From CAIKMD01 sp963740675 (lineage in GTDB: Bacteria; Pseudomonadota; Alphaproteobacteria; ATCC43930; CGMCC-115725), in the NCBI GenBank assembly GCA_963740675.1, contig CAVUFS010000011.1, forward strand, positions 124,001 to 188,000: 64,000 nucleotides of DNA, read 5' to 3'. The position numbers and the translations under genes are program-made. Under the pieces are notes generated by a model. That model searched no databases, was not told where the DNA came from, and saw only the letters and a program-made list of their open reading frames with translations. Each line of letters begins with the position of its first letter. Position 1 is the stretch's first letter. Shown piece by piece: positions 1 through 9,429 of this stretch.

Positions 1-1
1 C

Positions 2-55
2 GAAGACAAACTCGCTTCGTATGATGGCCTCTACACCGACGCATTCGTGAAGTAA
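2..55 (+). CDS. C-terminal tail of a protein cut by the window edge
   Basis: Seventeen sense codons followed by TAA at 53-55 are open from the left edge. The peptide ends in GLYTDAFVK. Only five bases separate the stop from the ATG of the next gene, so it is probably the upstream member of the same operon. The fragment is too short to assign to a family; a second periplasmic binding protein is possible from the context but not shown. Confidence 0.5.
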   Translation, partial: EDKLASYDGLYTDAFVK

Positions 56-60
56 CCGCC

Positions 61-1053
61 ATGATCACCCGGCGCGTCATAATCGCCCTTGTCGTCCTGC
101 TGCTACTCGCGGAGACGCGTGTGGCCACGGCGGCGGAAAGCCTCTCTATCGCGGTCGGCGGCGCCAACATCGTCGCCTATCTGCCGCTGACCATCGCCGA
201 CGAGCTCGGCTATTTCAAAGAAGCTGGCGTCAACGTCACCATCAACGATGTGCAGAGCGGCACCAAGATGGCCGAGGCGCTGGTCGGCGGCAGCGCCGAT
301 ATCGGTTTCGGCTCCTATGAGCATGTGCTGCATCTGCGGCCGAAAGGTCTCGACGTCGTCTGCATCATGCTGATCAACCACACCTATGGAGCGGTGATCG
401 GCCTGACCAAGGAACGCGCCGCGACATATAAATCGCCCGCCGATCTCAAAGGCTATCGCATGGGCGTGATCGCGCCCGGCTCGGCCCTCGACGTCGCTCT
501 GCAGTTGCTTATCACCAAGGCCAGCCTCACCCATGCCGATGTCGCATCGGTCGGCGTCGGCGCCGGCGCCGGAGCAATCGCGGCGATGAAATCGGGGCGG
601 CTCGACGGCATCTCGCATGCCGATCCCGTAATCTCGCGTCTCATCCAGGACGGCGACATCGTGCCGATCGTCGATACGCGCACCAAAGCCGGCATTAAAT
701 ATCTCTATAACGGGCTTTTCGCCGGCAGCGCCGTACTGAGCAAGGAATCGGTGACGAAGGACCACGCCCAGGCGGTGCAGGCCTTCATGACCCAGATCAT
801 CCGCGCTTTCCGCTTCATGAAGACGGCGCCGATCGACAAGGTGATGGAACTGGTGCCGGCGACCTATTACGGCCCCGACAAGGACATCTATCAGCGGACC
901 CTGACCAACAACCGCGAGAGCGAAGGTATCTTTACCGAAGATGGCACGACCGACGAAGCCTCGGCACGGACGACGCTGCACGATCTCGCGACTTTCGATC
1001 CGCTGCTCAAAGGCAAAGAGGAACTCATTCGACATCGGCGCAAGCTACGATAA
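61..1053 (+). CDS. ABC transporter substrate-binding protein, NMT1/SsuA-like
   Basis: A 330-residue protein with a Sec signal peptide (basic MITRR, then a Val/Leu-rich core, probable cleavage after ATAA near residue 24). The mature part opens with the NMT1/THI5-like pattern: a beta strand, then PLTIADELGYFKEAGVNV near residues 40-57, the usual binding-protein helix for nitrate, sulfonate, taurine or thiamine-precursor type ligands. It should bind a small organic ligand in the periplasm for an ABC importer, but no permease or ATPase lies next to it. It starts five bases after the previous stop. The ligand cannot be read from the sequence; an aromatic or sulfonated compound fits the neighbouring SDR and flavin hydroxylase genes. 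Confidence 0.8.
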   Translation: MITRRVIIALVVLLLLAETRVATAAESLSIAVGGANIVAYLPLTIADELGYFKEAGVNVTINDVQSGTKMAEALVGGSADIGFGSYEHVLHLRPKGLDVVCIMLINHTYGAVIGLTKERAATYKSPADLKGYRMGVIAPGSALDVALQLLITKASLTHADVASVGVGAGAGAIAAMKSGRLDGISHADPVISRLIQDGDIVPIVDTRTKAGIKYLYNGLFAGSAVLSKESVTKDHAQAVQAFMTQIIRAFRFMKTAPIDKVMELVPATYYGPDKDIYQRTLTNNRESEGIFTEDGTTDEASARTTLHDLATFDPLLKGKEELIRHRRKLR

Positions 1054-1074
1054 TCGCTTCGTCGACGCCGCGAA

Positions 1075-1101
1075 CCGGGCCTTGAGCCCGGCCAAATGAC
1101 G
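1075..1101. repeat. Half copy of the intergenic CGTCAT palindrome family
   Basis: A CCGGGC-cttga-GCCCGG hairpin is followed by CCAAATGACG, matching the right half of the complete copies near 24042 and 39232. It lies between two co-directional binding-protein genes. The left half is absent. Confidence 0.5.
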
Positions 1102-1130
1102 ATAATGATACGCAAGGGAAGGAACAGGAG

Positions 1131-2339
1131 ATGGGAAAACACATGAATCGCGCGACACTCATGACGGCGGTCGCAGCGGCGCTGGCGATCGGCTCGTTGG
1201 TTGCGCCCGCGCAAGCGCAGACCGAGATCAAGATCGGTTTCATCAACAGCTATTCGGGCTTCCTCGCCCAGCCCGGCGACCAAATGGACAAGGGCGTGAT
1301 GCTCTATAAGCAAGAGCACGACAAGGATCTGCCCGCCGGGGTCAAGGTCACGATCCTGAAGCGCGACGACACCTCGACGCCGGAAGTCGCCAAACGCCTG
1401 GCGCAAGAGCTAATCACCCGCGATCGCGTGCAGTTGCTGTTCGGCGTCGTCGCCTCGCCGAATGCGGCAGCGATCGCGCCGCTGACGGCCGAGGCAAAAA
1501 TCCCGTTCATCATCACCAATGCCGCCGGCACGGCGATCCCGCGCATCTCGCCCTACGTGGTGCGCGATTCCTTCACGCAGTGGCATACCGCGTTGCCGAT
1601 GGGACAATGGGCGGTGAAGCAAGGCTGGAAAACAGCTTTCACCGCCGTCAGCGATTTCATTCCCGGCCATGACGCCGACGACGCTTTCAAGAAAGGCTTC
1701 ACCGATGCCGGCGGCAAGATCCTCGGCTCGATCGCTTTCTCGGCCGCGAGTCCGGACTTCCCGCCGGTGGTCCAGCGCATCCGCGACACCAAGCCCGATG
1801 TCGCTTTCGTCTGGGTGCCGGCTGGTGCGCAAGCGACGGCAATGATGAAATCGATCCAGGATCTCGGCGTGCGCCAGGCCGGCATCAATATCGTCTCGAC
1901 GCAAGACCTTGTGCCCGATGAAGAGCTGCCGAATATGGGCAACGCCGCAATCGGCGTGATCACCGCCGGCAATTACTCCGTCGCCGCCGACCGACCAACG
2001 AACAAGGCCTTCCTCGAGGCGTGGAAGAAGACCTATGGCGACAAGTCGACCCCGGATTTCCTCTCGGTCGATGGCTGGGACGGCCTCGCCATGGTCTACG
2101 ACATGCTGAAGGAAACCAAGGGCAAGTTCACCAGCGACGAGGCGATGAAGTTCTTCGCCCATTGGAAGACGGATGCGAGCCCGCGTGGCCCGATCTCGAT
2201 CGATCCCAACACGCGCGACATCGTCCAGAACATCTACATCCGCAAGACCGAGATGAAGGACGGCAAACTCGCCAATGTCGAATTCGACATGATCCCGAAC
2301 GTCAAGGACCCGTGGAAGGAATTGAACCCGCCGAAGTGA
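1131..2339 (+). CDS. Branched-chain amino acid-type ABC substrate-binding protein (Peripla_BP_6)
   Basis: A 402-residue periplasmic binding protein of the LivK/Peripla_BP_6 fold. The signal peptide runs to about residue 30 (cleavage at AQA/QTE), followed by IKIGFINSYSGFLAQPGDQM, the usual first strand and ligand loop, and GVVASPNAAAIAPLTAEAKIP near residue 105. The ATG at 1131 follows AAGGAACAGGAG, a good ribosome site; an in-frame ATG at 1143 is less well placed. It is the first clear gene of a run with the SDR and flavin hydroxylase genes downstream (21-base gap to the SDR). No Liv permease genes are adjacent; livHMGF at 27646 is the only such set in the window. In catabolic clusters this family often binds aromatic acids instead of amino acids. 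Confidence 0.85.
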   Translation: MGKHMNRATLMTAVAAALAIGSLVAPAQAQTEIKIGFINSYSGFLAQPGDQMDKGVMLYKQEHDKDLPAGVKVTILKRDDTSTPEVAKRLAQELITRDRVQLLFGVVASPNAAAIAPLTAEAKIPFIITNAAGTAIPRISPYVVRDSFTQWHTALPMGQWAVKQGWKTAFTAVSDFIPGHDADDAFKKGFTDAGGKILGSIAFSAASPDFPPVVQRIRDTKPDVAFVWVPAGAQATAMMKSIQDLGVRQAGINIVSTQDLVPDEELPNMGNAAIGVITAGNYSVAADRPTNKAFLEAWKKTYGDKSTPDFLSVDGWDGLAMVYDMLKETKGKFTSDEAMKFFAHWKTDASPRGPISIDPNTRDIVQNIYIRKTEMKDGKLANVEFDMIPNVKDPWKELNPPK

Positions 2340-2360
2340 GCGCGTGTTCTCTTTGATGGA

Positions 2361-3305
2361 ATGACTGCAGGAGCGACCATCCGCTTCGACGATCGCGTCG
2401 CCATCGTTACCGGCGCGGGCAACGGGCTCGGCCGTTGCCACGCTCTCGGCCTGGCGGCGCGCGGTGCCAAGCTGGTCGTCAACGACGCGGGCGGCACGGT
2501 CGACGGCATCGGGAACACCAGGAAATCGGCGGCGGCAGAGAGTGTGGTCGCCGAGATCGAAGCCGCCGGCGGCACGGCCATCTCCGATACGGCCGACGTC
2601 ACCGATCCGGCGCAAGTCGCGGCGATGGTCGAGCGCGCGGTTCAGCGCTGGGGCCGGATCGACATTCTCGTCAACAATGCCGGCATCCTGCGCGACAAAA
2701 GCTTCGGCAAGCTGGCGCTCGAAGATTTCCGCGCCATGCTCGACGTGCACGTCCTGGGCGCCGTCCATACGGCGAAAGCGGTCTGGGAACGGATGAGGGC
2801 ACAGAATTACGGCCGGATTGTCCTCACCACCTCGTCCTCGGGACTTTACGGCAATTTTGGCCAGGCGAATTACGGCACGGCGAAAGCGGCGCTGATCGGA
2901 CTGATGAAAGTTCTCGACCAGGAAGGCCGCAAATACGATATCCGCGTCAACATCCTCTCGCCGACCGCGACAACGCGCATGACCGAGGCACTATTGCCGG
3001 AAGAGGATCGCGCGCTCCTCGATCCGGCGAGCGTCACGCCCGGTCTGCTCTATCTCGTCAGCGACGAGGCGCCGTCCGGCGTGATGCTCTGTGCTGGCGC
3101 CGGATGCTTCGCGCGTGCCGAGGTCGTCGAGACGCCGGGAATCTATCTGCCGCCTGAGGAGCGCAGCCCCGAGACCGTCGCGCGGCGCTTCGACGATATT
3201 TCCGCGCCGGAAGGTGCGGCGACGCTGCCGGATGCATGGGCGCAAACAAAGAAGTATGTTGCGCTGGCCCGGAAAGCTCAAAAGAATTGTTTGGGAAAGC
3301 CATGA
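2361..3305 (+). CDS. SDR-family dehydrogenase, 3-hydroxyacyl-CoA (MFE-2/HSD17B4) type
   Basis: A 314-residue short-chain dehydrogenase. The cofactor motif TGAGNGLG lies near residues 17-24, the NNAG motif near 109-112, and the catalytic Ser and YxxxK in SSSGLYGNFGQANYGTAK near 155-172. The opening RFDDRVAIVTGAGNGLGRCH and the VVNDAGG segment are characteristic of the dehydrogenase domain of peroxisomal multifunctional enzyme type 2, so a beta-hydroxyacyl-CoA substrate is likely. It would work in ring-fission or side-chain beta-oxidation. Its TGA overlaps the next gene's ATG (ATGA), indicating translational coupling with the flavin hydroxylase. Confidence 0.82.
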   Translation: MTAGATIRFDDRVAIVTGAGNGLGRCHALGLAARGAKLVVNDAGGTVDGIGNTRKSAAAESVVAEIEAAGGTAISDTADVTDPAQVAAMVERAVQRWGRIDILVNNAGILRDKSFGKLALEDFRAMLDVHVLGAVHTAKAVWERMRAQNYGRIVLTTSSSGLYGNFGQANYGTAKAALIGLMKVLDQEGRKYDIRVNILSPTATTRMTEALLPEEDRALLDPASVTPGLLYLVSDEAPSGVMLCAGAGCFARAEVVETPGIYLPPEERSPETVARRFDDISAPEGAATLPDAWAQTKKYVALARKAQKNCLGKP

Positions 3306-4544
3306 GTATCGATACGAAGATTGCGATTATCGGCGCCGGCATCGCCGGTCTGGCCCTGGCGCTCAATCTGAAGCGCCGCAATATCGATTGCCGCGTCTAC
3401 GAGACCGCGCCCGAATTGAGAGAGCTCGGCGTCGGCATCACGCTATTGCCACATGCGACGCGCGAGATCGACGCGCTCGGTCTGTTGCCCGAGATCAAGT
3501 CGCTTGCCATCGAAAATGTCGAAAGCTGTTTCTTCAACCGCTTCGGCCAGCTCCTCTACAAGGAGCCACGCGGCAAACTCGCCGGCTATTCCTATCCCGA
3601 GCTCGGCATTCATCGCGGCCGGCTGCATATGGCACTCTACCGCGCGGCGCTCGCCGCGCTTGGCCCTGACCGCATCATCACCAACCGGCATTGTGTCGCG
3701 ATCGAACAGAACGACGGCGACGTCACCATCCGCTTCCGCGAGACCTCGACCGGCAAAGACGCCCCCGTCTATCAATGCCGAGGTCGCGATCGGCTGCGAC
3801 GGCATCAACTCGGCCGTCCGCAAGCAATTCTATCCCGACGAAAAGGTCGCCTTCGCGGGCATCAACACTTGGCGCGGCGTGACGCGGCGCAAGCCGATCC
3901 TGACCGGCCGCTCTTATATGCGCGTCGGCTCGATCCGCACCGGCAAGATCGTGATCTATCCGATCATCGACAATGTCGACGAGCAGGGAAACCAGCTCGT
4001 CAATTGGATGGCCGAGATCCAGACACAGAATCTGGAAAAGAACGATTGGAACAAATCCGGCAAGCTCGACGACTTCCTGCCGATCTATCAGGGCTGGAAA
4101 TTCGATTGGCTCGATGTCGGCGAGCTGATCCGCAACGCGGATACGATCCTCGAATATCCGATGGTCGATAAGGACCCGATCCCGCGCTGGACCTTCGGCC
4201 GCATCACCTTCGCGGGCGACGCCGCGCATCCGATGTACCCGCGCGGCTCCAACGGCGCGGCGCAGGCGCTGATCGATGCCCGCACCCTCGCCGACCTTCT
4301 CGGCCGCCAGAGCAACGCCGCGCAAGCCCTCGCCGAATACGAGACGCGGCGGCGCGAGACGACGGCGAAGATCGTCCGCACCAACCGCGAGCACCCGCCC
4401 GATTTCATCAATATCCGCGTCGAGGAACTGACCGGCGACAAGCCCTACGACAACCTCGACAAATTCATCACGCAGGATGAGCTCAAGACGCTCAGCGACA
4501 ACTACAAACGCGTCGCGGGTTTTGCCGTCGAGGATGTGGGCTAA
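3302..4544 (+). pseudogene. FAD-dependent aromatic hydroxylase, frame broken once
   Basis: Two overlapping frames together make one salicylate/3-hydroxybenzoate-hydroxylase-like flavoprotein of about 413 residues. The first frame, from ATG 3302, gives the Rossmann motif IIGAGIAGLALALNLKRR and runs well to about 3760. The second gives VAIGCDGINSAVR (DG motif), then GDAAHPMYPRGSNGAAQA (second FAD motif), and ends at 4544. The switch lies at a run of five C at 3762-3766; removing one C joins the frames without loss of conserved sequence. Such enzymes add one hydroxyl to an aromatic ring using NAD(P)H and O2. It is coupled to the SDR by an ATGA overlap. A homopolymer sequencing error is as likely as real inactivation. 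Confidence 0.75.
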
Positions 4545-4561
4545 GAATCGATTTCTTAATT

Positions 4562-4640
4562 CGTCATTGCGAGCGAAGCGAAGCAATCCAGTCGTCGATC
4601 CAAGCTGGATTGCTTCGTCGCTTTTCTCCTCGCAATGACG
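4562..4640. repeat. Compound palindromic repeat, CGTCATTGCGAG type
   Basis: The left arm begins CGTCATTGCGAGCGAAGCG and ends AATCCAG; the right arm starts CTGGATTGCTTCG and ends GCAATGACG. The arms are near-inverted copies around a 13-base spacer. It fills the gap between convergent genes ending at 4544 and 4655 and may act as a two-way terminator. Confidence 0.85.
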
Positions 4641-4654
4641 ATGAGAGAGAGGCG

Positions 4655-5581
4655 TTACCGCCACCGCGGCATCAGCCGCGCGGCGTTGCCGCGGTCGATC
4701 GCCGCGAGATCGCCAGCGCTGAAACCGAAATCGATGATGCCCTGCGCGGTTTCGGTCGCGGTGCGATAGGGAAAGTCCGTCCCGAAGAAGATCTGCGTGC
4801 TTTCGACGAGCCGCGTCAGGCCCATCAACGCCCAAGGATGCGCGGCCTGCGCCGTGTCGTAATGGAAGCGCTTCAGATGAGCGAGCGAGCCGCCTTCGAC
4901 CGCGGGTGCCCAGCGGCCCGGCGCTCGCTCGAAGCGCTCGACCAGGAACGGCATCGTGCCGCCGGCATGCGAGAAAATCCATTGGATGTCGGGATAGCGC
5001 GTCGTTGCGCCGCCGAAGATCAGGCTGGCAATCGCGCGCGTCGTGTCCGAGCCGAATTCGACGACCGAATCGTTCACGCCGGGGATGCAGTCATGCAAGC
5101 AATTCGGCGCGAGCGGATGGGTGTAGACCACAGCCTTGCGGCGATTGAGCTCTTCGTAGATCGGATTGAAGTACGGGTCGCCAAGCCACTTGTCGCCGAT
5201 ATTGGTGATGAGGTTGATGCCGTCGGCATTGAGCGCACTATAGGCGTGCTCGATCTCCTTGAGGCTGCCCTCGATATCGAGGATCGGCAGCGAGGCGAAG
5301 AGCCCGAAGCGGCCGGGATGACCCTGTTCCAGCTTGGCGACGAACTCGTTCCAGTCGCGCGCCAATGCCCGCTGCTTGTCTTTCGGCTCCGGCCAGATCG
5401 TCACTGGATGCGGCAGCGAGATGATCGCTGTCTGCACACCGCCCTTGTCCATGTCGTCGAGCGAGCGCTCGAGCGACCACGAGATGCGCGGCGCATTGCC
5501 ATAAGTGATCTGCGAGGCAGCGGTGATGAAGCTCGGCGGCGTCACATGATGATGCACGTCGATGCGGCGCGGACCGGCCAT
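4655..5581 (-). CDS. Amidohydrolase-family decarboxylase/hydratase (ACMSD/LigJ-like)
   Basis: A 308-residue metal-dependent TIM-barrel protein of the amidohydrolase_2 family. Metal ligands visible: DVHHHV at residues 8-13, the HPLAPN histidine near 160, SHAGGTMPFL near 210, and GTDFPYRT near 270. The closest functional families are aminocarboxymuconate-semialdehyde decarboxylase, 4-oxalomesaconate hydratase (LigJ) and resorcylate decarboxylases; sequence alone does not separate them. It is the last gene of a minus-strand unit with the FAD oxidoreductase 16 bases upstream. A ring-cleavage product or hydroxybenzoate is the expected substrate. Confidence 0.78.
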   Translation of the reverse strand: MAGPRRIDVHHHVTPPSFITAASQITYGNAPRISWSLERSLDDMDKGGVQTAIISLPHPVTIWPEPKDKQRALARDWNEFVAKLEQGHPGRFGLFASLPILDIEGSLKEIEHAYSALNADGINLITNIGDKWLGDPYFNPIYEELNRRKAVVYTHPLAPNCLHDCIPGVNDSVVEFGSDTTRAIASLIFGGATTRYPDIQWIFSHAGGTMPFLVERFERAPGRWAPAVEGGSLAHLKRFHYDTAQAAHPWALMGLTRLVESTQIFFGTDFPYRTATETAQGIIDFGFSAGDLAAIDRGNAARLMPRWR

Positions 5582-5597
5582 CGCCTTCCCCCTTTAT

Positions 5598-7028
5598 CTA
5601 TCCGTTCGCTTTGATATCGCGCGCGACGGTTTCGCCGGCGATCTTGCCGAAGGTCAGCGCTTTGGCGAGGCCGCCGGTGTAGCCGGTGACCGGCCCGCCT
5701 TCGAGCCCGCCGATGGTCGCGCCGGCGGCATAGAGTCCCGCGATCGCGCCGCCGTTCTTGTGCTGCACGCGCGCATCGGCATCGATCGCGACACCGCCCA
5801 TCGTATAGGTGAGCCCCGCGCAAAGCGGCACGGCGAAGAACGGCGCGGTGCGGATCGGCTGCGCCTTCGAGCCCCAGACGTGGCCGGTATCGGCACTGCG
5901 CGCAGGGACAAGCTGCGCCAGCGTGTTGTTCGCGACGGCATTGTTATAGGTCGCGACCGTCTCGCTCAACGCCGCCGCCGGCACGCCGGCTTTCGCCGCG
6001 AGTTCGTCGAGCGTCGGGGCACGATAGAAGGTTGCTTCCGTCGTCTCGAGGAAGGGATTGGCGGACATGACATAGGTCTTGCCGCTCGCTTCCCAGATCG
6101 CCTGATCGAAGATCGCGACGCAGCCCAGCGGATCGTCGAGCCGCGCCATCGCATTGGCAACGGAGACGCCAGCGAGGCCCTCATCGGCGAAGCGCTTGCC
6201 ATGCTTGTCGACGGCGATCCCGGCCGAGATCGGAAAGTCCATCGTCGGATAGGGCCAAAGCTCGGGATCGTCCATCGCATCGCGCGCCTGGACATGGCCA
6301 TAGAAGCGATCCATCTCGCTGAGCGCGGCACCAGCGGCCTCGGCCATCAGCAGACCGTCGCCGCGCCCGGTCTTGGCATTGCGTTGGAGCAGCCGCTCGG
6401 GATGCGCTGAGATAAAGCGCTTCACCAATTCGAGATTCGCCTGGAAGCCGCCATCGGCAATGACCACGGCGCGCGCTTCGATGCGATGCGTGCCGTCGAC
6501 ATTTTCCGCGACGACGCCAGCACAACGCCCGTCGCGCATGATCAATTCGCGCGCCCGAATGCCGCGACAAAGCTTGCCGCCGAGCGCTTCGAGCTTGCCG
6601 GCAAGTTGGCGCAGCATGACATCGCCGGCGCGGCCCATCCAATGCAACCCCGGCTGGCGCGGCACCGGCGGCGCCAGCGTCGCGAGGCTGCGTGTCGCGG
6701 CGCCGGCATTGATGGTGCGCACGCCGTGGCCGAGCAGCCATTTCAGCGCCGGTCCGGCCTCGCTCGCATAACGGTCGCGCAGCTTGGCATCGACATAGCC
6801 GCGCGTCGCTTCATCGATCGCCGCGCGCAATGAATCGGCGCCGCCGAGCATGTCGTGCAGCGCCACCTGGAACACGCCCATGGTGATGCGCGAATTGCAG
6901 AGATAGGCGGCTTCCGCACCGGCTTCGAGCACAAGCGGCTTGAGGCCGAGTTCCGCCGCGCGAATGGCGGCGGAATGACCGGCGAGACCGCCGCCGACGA
7001 TGATCACATCAGCGGAGGCGGGAACCAT
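5598..7028 (-). CDS. FAD-dependent oxidoreductase, fumarate reductase/tricarballylate dehydrogenase-like
   Basis: A 476-residue flavoprotein of the succinate dehydrogenase/fumarate reductase superfamily. It opens with the dinucleotide motif VIIVGGGLAGHSAAIRAAE (about 9-27). The C-terminus has the family's flavin-binding block, TMGGVAIDADARV near 390 and GLYAAGATIGGLEGGP near 430. Its length and lack of a signal peptide suit the soluble tricarballylate dehydrogenase (TcuA)/3-ketosteroid dehydrogenase branch, so the reaction is probably introduction or reduction of a C=C bond in an acid. Its ATG lies next to the stop of the upstream M24 gene (no gap), so the two are co-translated. No partner cytochrome or TcuB-like iron-sulfur gene is adjacent. 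Confidence 0.78.
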   Translation of the reverse strand: MVPASADVIIVGGGLAGHSAAIRAAELGLKPLVLEAGAEAAYLCNSRITMGVFQVALHDMLGGADSLRAAIDEATRGYVDAKLRDRYASEAGPALKWLLGHGVRTINAGAATRSLATLAPPVPRQPGLHWMGRAGDVMLRQLAGKLEALGGKLCRGIRARELIMRDGRCAGVVAENVDGTHRIEARAVVIADGGFQANLELVKRFISAHPERLLQRNAKTGRGDGLLMAEAAGAALSEMDRFYGHVQARDAMDDPELWPYPTMDFPISAGIAVDKHGKRFADEGLAGVSVANAMARLDDPLGCVAIFDQAIWEASGKTYVMSANPFLETTEATFYRAPTLDELAAKAGVPAAALSETVATYNNAVANNTLAQLVPARSADTGHVWGSKAQPIRTAPFFAVPLCAGLTYTMGGVAIDADARVQHKNGGAIAGLYAAGATIGGLEGGPVTGYTGGLAKALTFGKIAGETVARDIKANG

Positions 7029-8146
7029 TTAGTCGAGCGCGGACCAGAGCACGTCGACGCCGTCGGCCTTCGGCACAACCATCGCCGAGAGCAGCGCGTT
7101 GTCCGACGGCGACTTGCTGGCGCCGGCGCGCAGCGAATAGACGCGGCCGGCTTCGAGCTTCGCAACACCGCCCGGCTCGGCCTCGACCTCTTCGAGCATC
7201 AGGCCGACACCAACCGCGACCTCACGCGCCGCCGGATGAACCGCGAGCCCGCCGAGCTCGCGACTTGCGCCGCATCGCGCAGCGCCGACACGGTCGTACC
7301 GGCTTTCGCCGTCGCCAGCATCGCTTTGAGCGCAGCTTGCGTGCGCGTCACCGTCTCATGCGTCATCGACGTCAATGTCACGAAACCTTCGGCCCAGTAA
7401 CCGGCATAGCGCACGGCGATATAAGCGAGGAGCGGATCGAGCTTGCCGCCGTCGGGATAATCGATCGCGGTCGGCGTGCCGCCTTTGCTGAGGCTGATCA
7501 GGATGCGCGAATCCTGCGCGCCGGCATCGGCCGCGGCGCGTGCCGCCGCCGTCGCGGCTTCGCGGCCGCTCTCGCCGCTGACGCGTTCCTTCATCGCCGC
7601 GACAGCTTTGCCGAGGACGCCGCACGCATCGCGCGAGAGCTTCAGCGCGACCGGCGATTTCTCGCGCAGCAGCGCGTTGAGCGTGGCGCTGACATCGACA
7701 AGCTTGCGGCCATTGAGCGCCGCTTCGAAGCGCGGCTGCAGATCGGCCGGCATCGCCTCGGTCGTCCAGAAGCCGAGCGGACCCTGCCCCGCCGCCTCTT
7801 CCGCCCATTCGGCGACGTGCTTCGCCGCGTCGCGTTGCGGCCGCACATCTTCGACCCAGGTGAGGCGCTTGGCGTTGACCATCATCTGCGGGCTGCCGGC
7901 GGCGTGGATCCGCACCTTGCCGTCCTTCGTCACCAGCGCGATCGCCGATTTGATCTTCGGCGCGAAATTGCTGACATAGGCGAGCGCGGCATTGTCGATC
8001 TTGTTGCCGTAGATGACGAGGCCGGAGAGACCGCCCTCGAGCTTGCCGAGCACTTGCTTCAGCCGCGCATCGTATTCCGCGCGCGGAAGAAGTTCTTCCG
8101 ACCAATCATAATTGCCGACGAGAACCGCGGGCTGCGTAACGCGCAT
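7029..8146 (-). pseudogene. M24-fold (creatinase/Xaa-Pro peptidase-like) protein, frame broken near its 3' end
   Basis: From ATG 8146 (AGGAAT about ten bases upstream) one frame encodes about 300 residues of an M24-like protein with an N-terminal creatinase domain. That frame degenerates into Arg-rich sequence after about 7260 and stops at 7199. The frame that carries on sensibly gives GGLAVHPAAREVAVGVG, then GRVYSLRAGASKSPSDNAL, and ends at TAA 7029-7031, directly against the next gene's ATG. One base appears to be missing near 7245-7262. The metal-binding Asp pair and first Glu of active M24 peptidases are absent, so a peptidase activity is doubtful even with the frame restored. The neighbour at 8166 is a related M24 protein. 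Confidence 0.7.
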
Positions 8147-8165
8147 GACTTTATTCCTCGCTTTC

Positions 8166-9269
8166 TCAGGCCGGCACGGAAGCGAGCCAGGCGGTCTTCT
8201 TGCTCAACTGCTCGACACCCGTCGCGGTCACGCGCACCGGCTCGCCGCAGAGCAGATAGCCGGTCTCGGGCAGGTATTGATTGGGATGGACGACGAAGAC
8301 CATGTCCTCTTGCAGGATGGTTTCGTTCGACGGCGCGACGTCGCCCGGCGCGTTGGAGCCATGGCCCAAGCCATGACCGCGGCGCCGGATATGCGGCGGA
8401 ACGCAGAATTCGGCATAGCCTTCGGCGCTCAGCACCTTGTCGATCGCCTTGGCGACATCGCCCATCGGGATGCCCGGCTTGATCGTCTTGATACCGGTTT
8501 CCATCGCGCGCACGACAAGCGCGTATTTCTCCGACAGAACGGGGCTCGGCGCACCAACGACCACCGTGCGGCAGATCTGCGCGAGTTGGCCCTTATAGGT
8601 CGGAGTCATTTCGGCGAGGATGATGTCGCCAACTTCGAGCTTGCGGCCGCTCGACGGCTGCACTGCGCGGTTATGCGGCGACGCGGTCATCAGCCAGAAA
8701 TTATCGTCGGCGCCCAGCGCCTCCATATAGAGCTTCATCTGCACGGCGAGATCGCATTCCGCCATGCCGACTTTCGCAACCTGCAGCATGCGCTCGAAGC
8801 CCTTCTCGGCGATCGCGGTCGCCTCGCGCGCATTCTCGATCTCTTCGGCCGTCTTCGGCATCAACGCGCGCTCGAGCTGCTTGTCGAGCTGTTTTGCATT
8901 CCCGACGAGCGACAAGAGCTTCTTGGCAATACCGGCGGGCAACCGGCCGAGATTGACGGTCCCGGTCCGACCGGCCGGCAACCCTTTGGGGAAAACCGAC
9001 GATATCGCCGGCGCTAGATCGTTGACGCCGCGCACATCCCAGCCGATGGCGCGCACCTTGGCGCGTTCGATTTCCCATTCGGGGGTGACGATCAGCAGCG
9101 GCTTCTCGCCCTTGCGCAGCACCGCGAGACTTTCGCCGACACCGCGATAGCCGCTCAGATGAAAGACTGAGTTGACGCGGTTGAGCTCGTTCGGCGCAAC
9201 GAGCATCACATCGACGCCTTCGCGTTCCATGAGCTGCAGCGCCGCCTGGGTTCTTCCGCCGTGATCCAT
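8166..9269 (-). CDS. M24-fold (creatinase/Xaa-Pro peptidase-like) hydrolase
   Basis: A 367-residue pita-bread-fold protein. ATG 9269 is preferred over an in-frame upstream start at 9413 because AGGAG sits eight bases before it and the extra 48 residues are Arg/Cys-rich without homology signs. The C-terminal catalytic half contains EVGDIILAEMTPTYKG, GHGLGHG and DMVFVVHPNQ. Against the canonical M24 ligand set D-D-H-E-E, the two Asp are replaced (E in AEM, Q in AQICRT) and the first Glu is His, so a dinuclear metal site is unlikely. Creatinase itself uses this fold without metal to cut a C-N bond. First gene of the minus-strand unit 9269-4655, divergent from hyuA. Confidence 0.78.
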   Translation of the reverse strand: MDHGGRTQAALQLMEREGVDVMLVAPNELNRVNSVFHLSGYRGVGESLAVLRKGEKPLLIVTPEWEIERAKVRAIGWDVRGVNDLAPAISSVFPKGLPAGRTGTVNLGRLPAGIAKKLLSLVGNAKQLDKQLERALMPKTAEEIENAREATAIAEKGFERMLQVAKVGMAECDLAVQMKLYMEALGADDNFWLMTASPHNRAVQPSSGRKLEVGDIILAEMTPTYKGQLAQICRTVVVGAPSPVLSEKYALVVRAMETGIKTIKPGIPMGDVAKAIDKVLSAEGYAEFCVPPHIRRRGHGLGHGSNAPGDVAPSNETILQEDMVFVVHPNQYLPETGYLLCGEPVRVTATGVEQLSKKTAWLASVPA

Positions 9270-9335
9270 GAGCCCGACTCCTCGTTTTGATGCGGTTTTC
9301 GCGCATCCTATTGGCCGTGCCCACAATCGGCAAGG

Positions 9336-9368
9336 CTTGTTGACAAGGTCTCGCGTGCAGAACACATT
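9336..9368 (+). promoter_or_regulatory. Candidate hyuA promoter with overlapping inverted repeat
   Basis: In the 160-base gap between divergent M24 and hyuA genes, CTTGT-TG-ACAAG (9336-9347) is an inverted repeat of the general FadR/GntR operator form. It overlaps a consensus -35 box TTGACA (9340-9345). A 17-base spacer leads to CACATT (9363-9368), only a weak -10 match. The site is a proposal from sequence pattern only. Confidence 0.35.
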
Positions 9369-9429
9369 CGCCCACGCGCGAGGGGTTTTCGTGCGCCGTA
9401 TCGTTGCAAGCAATCAAGGAAAAACGCGG

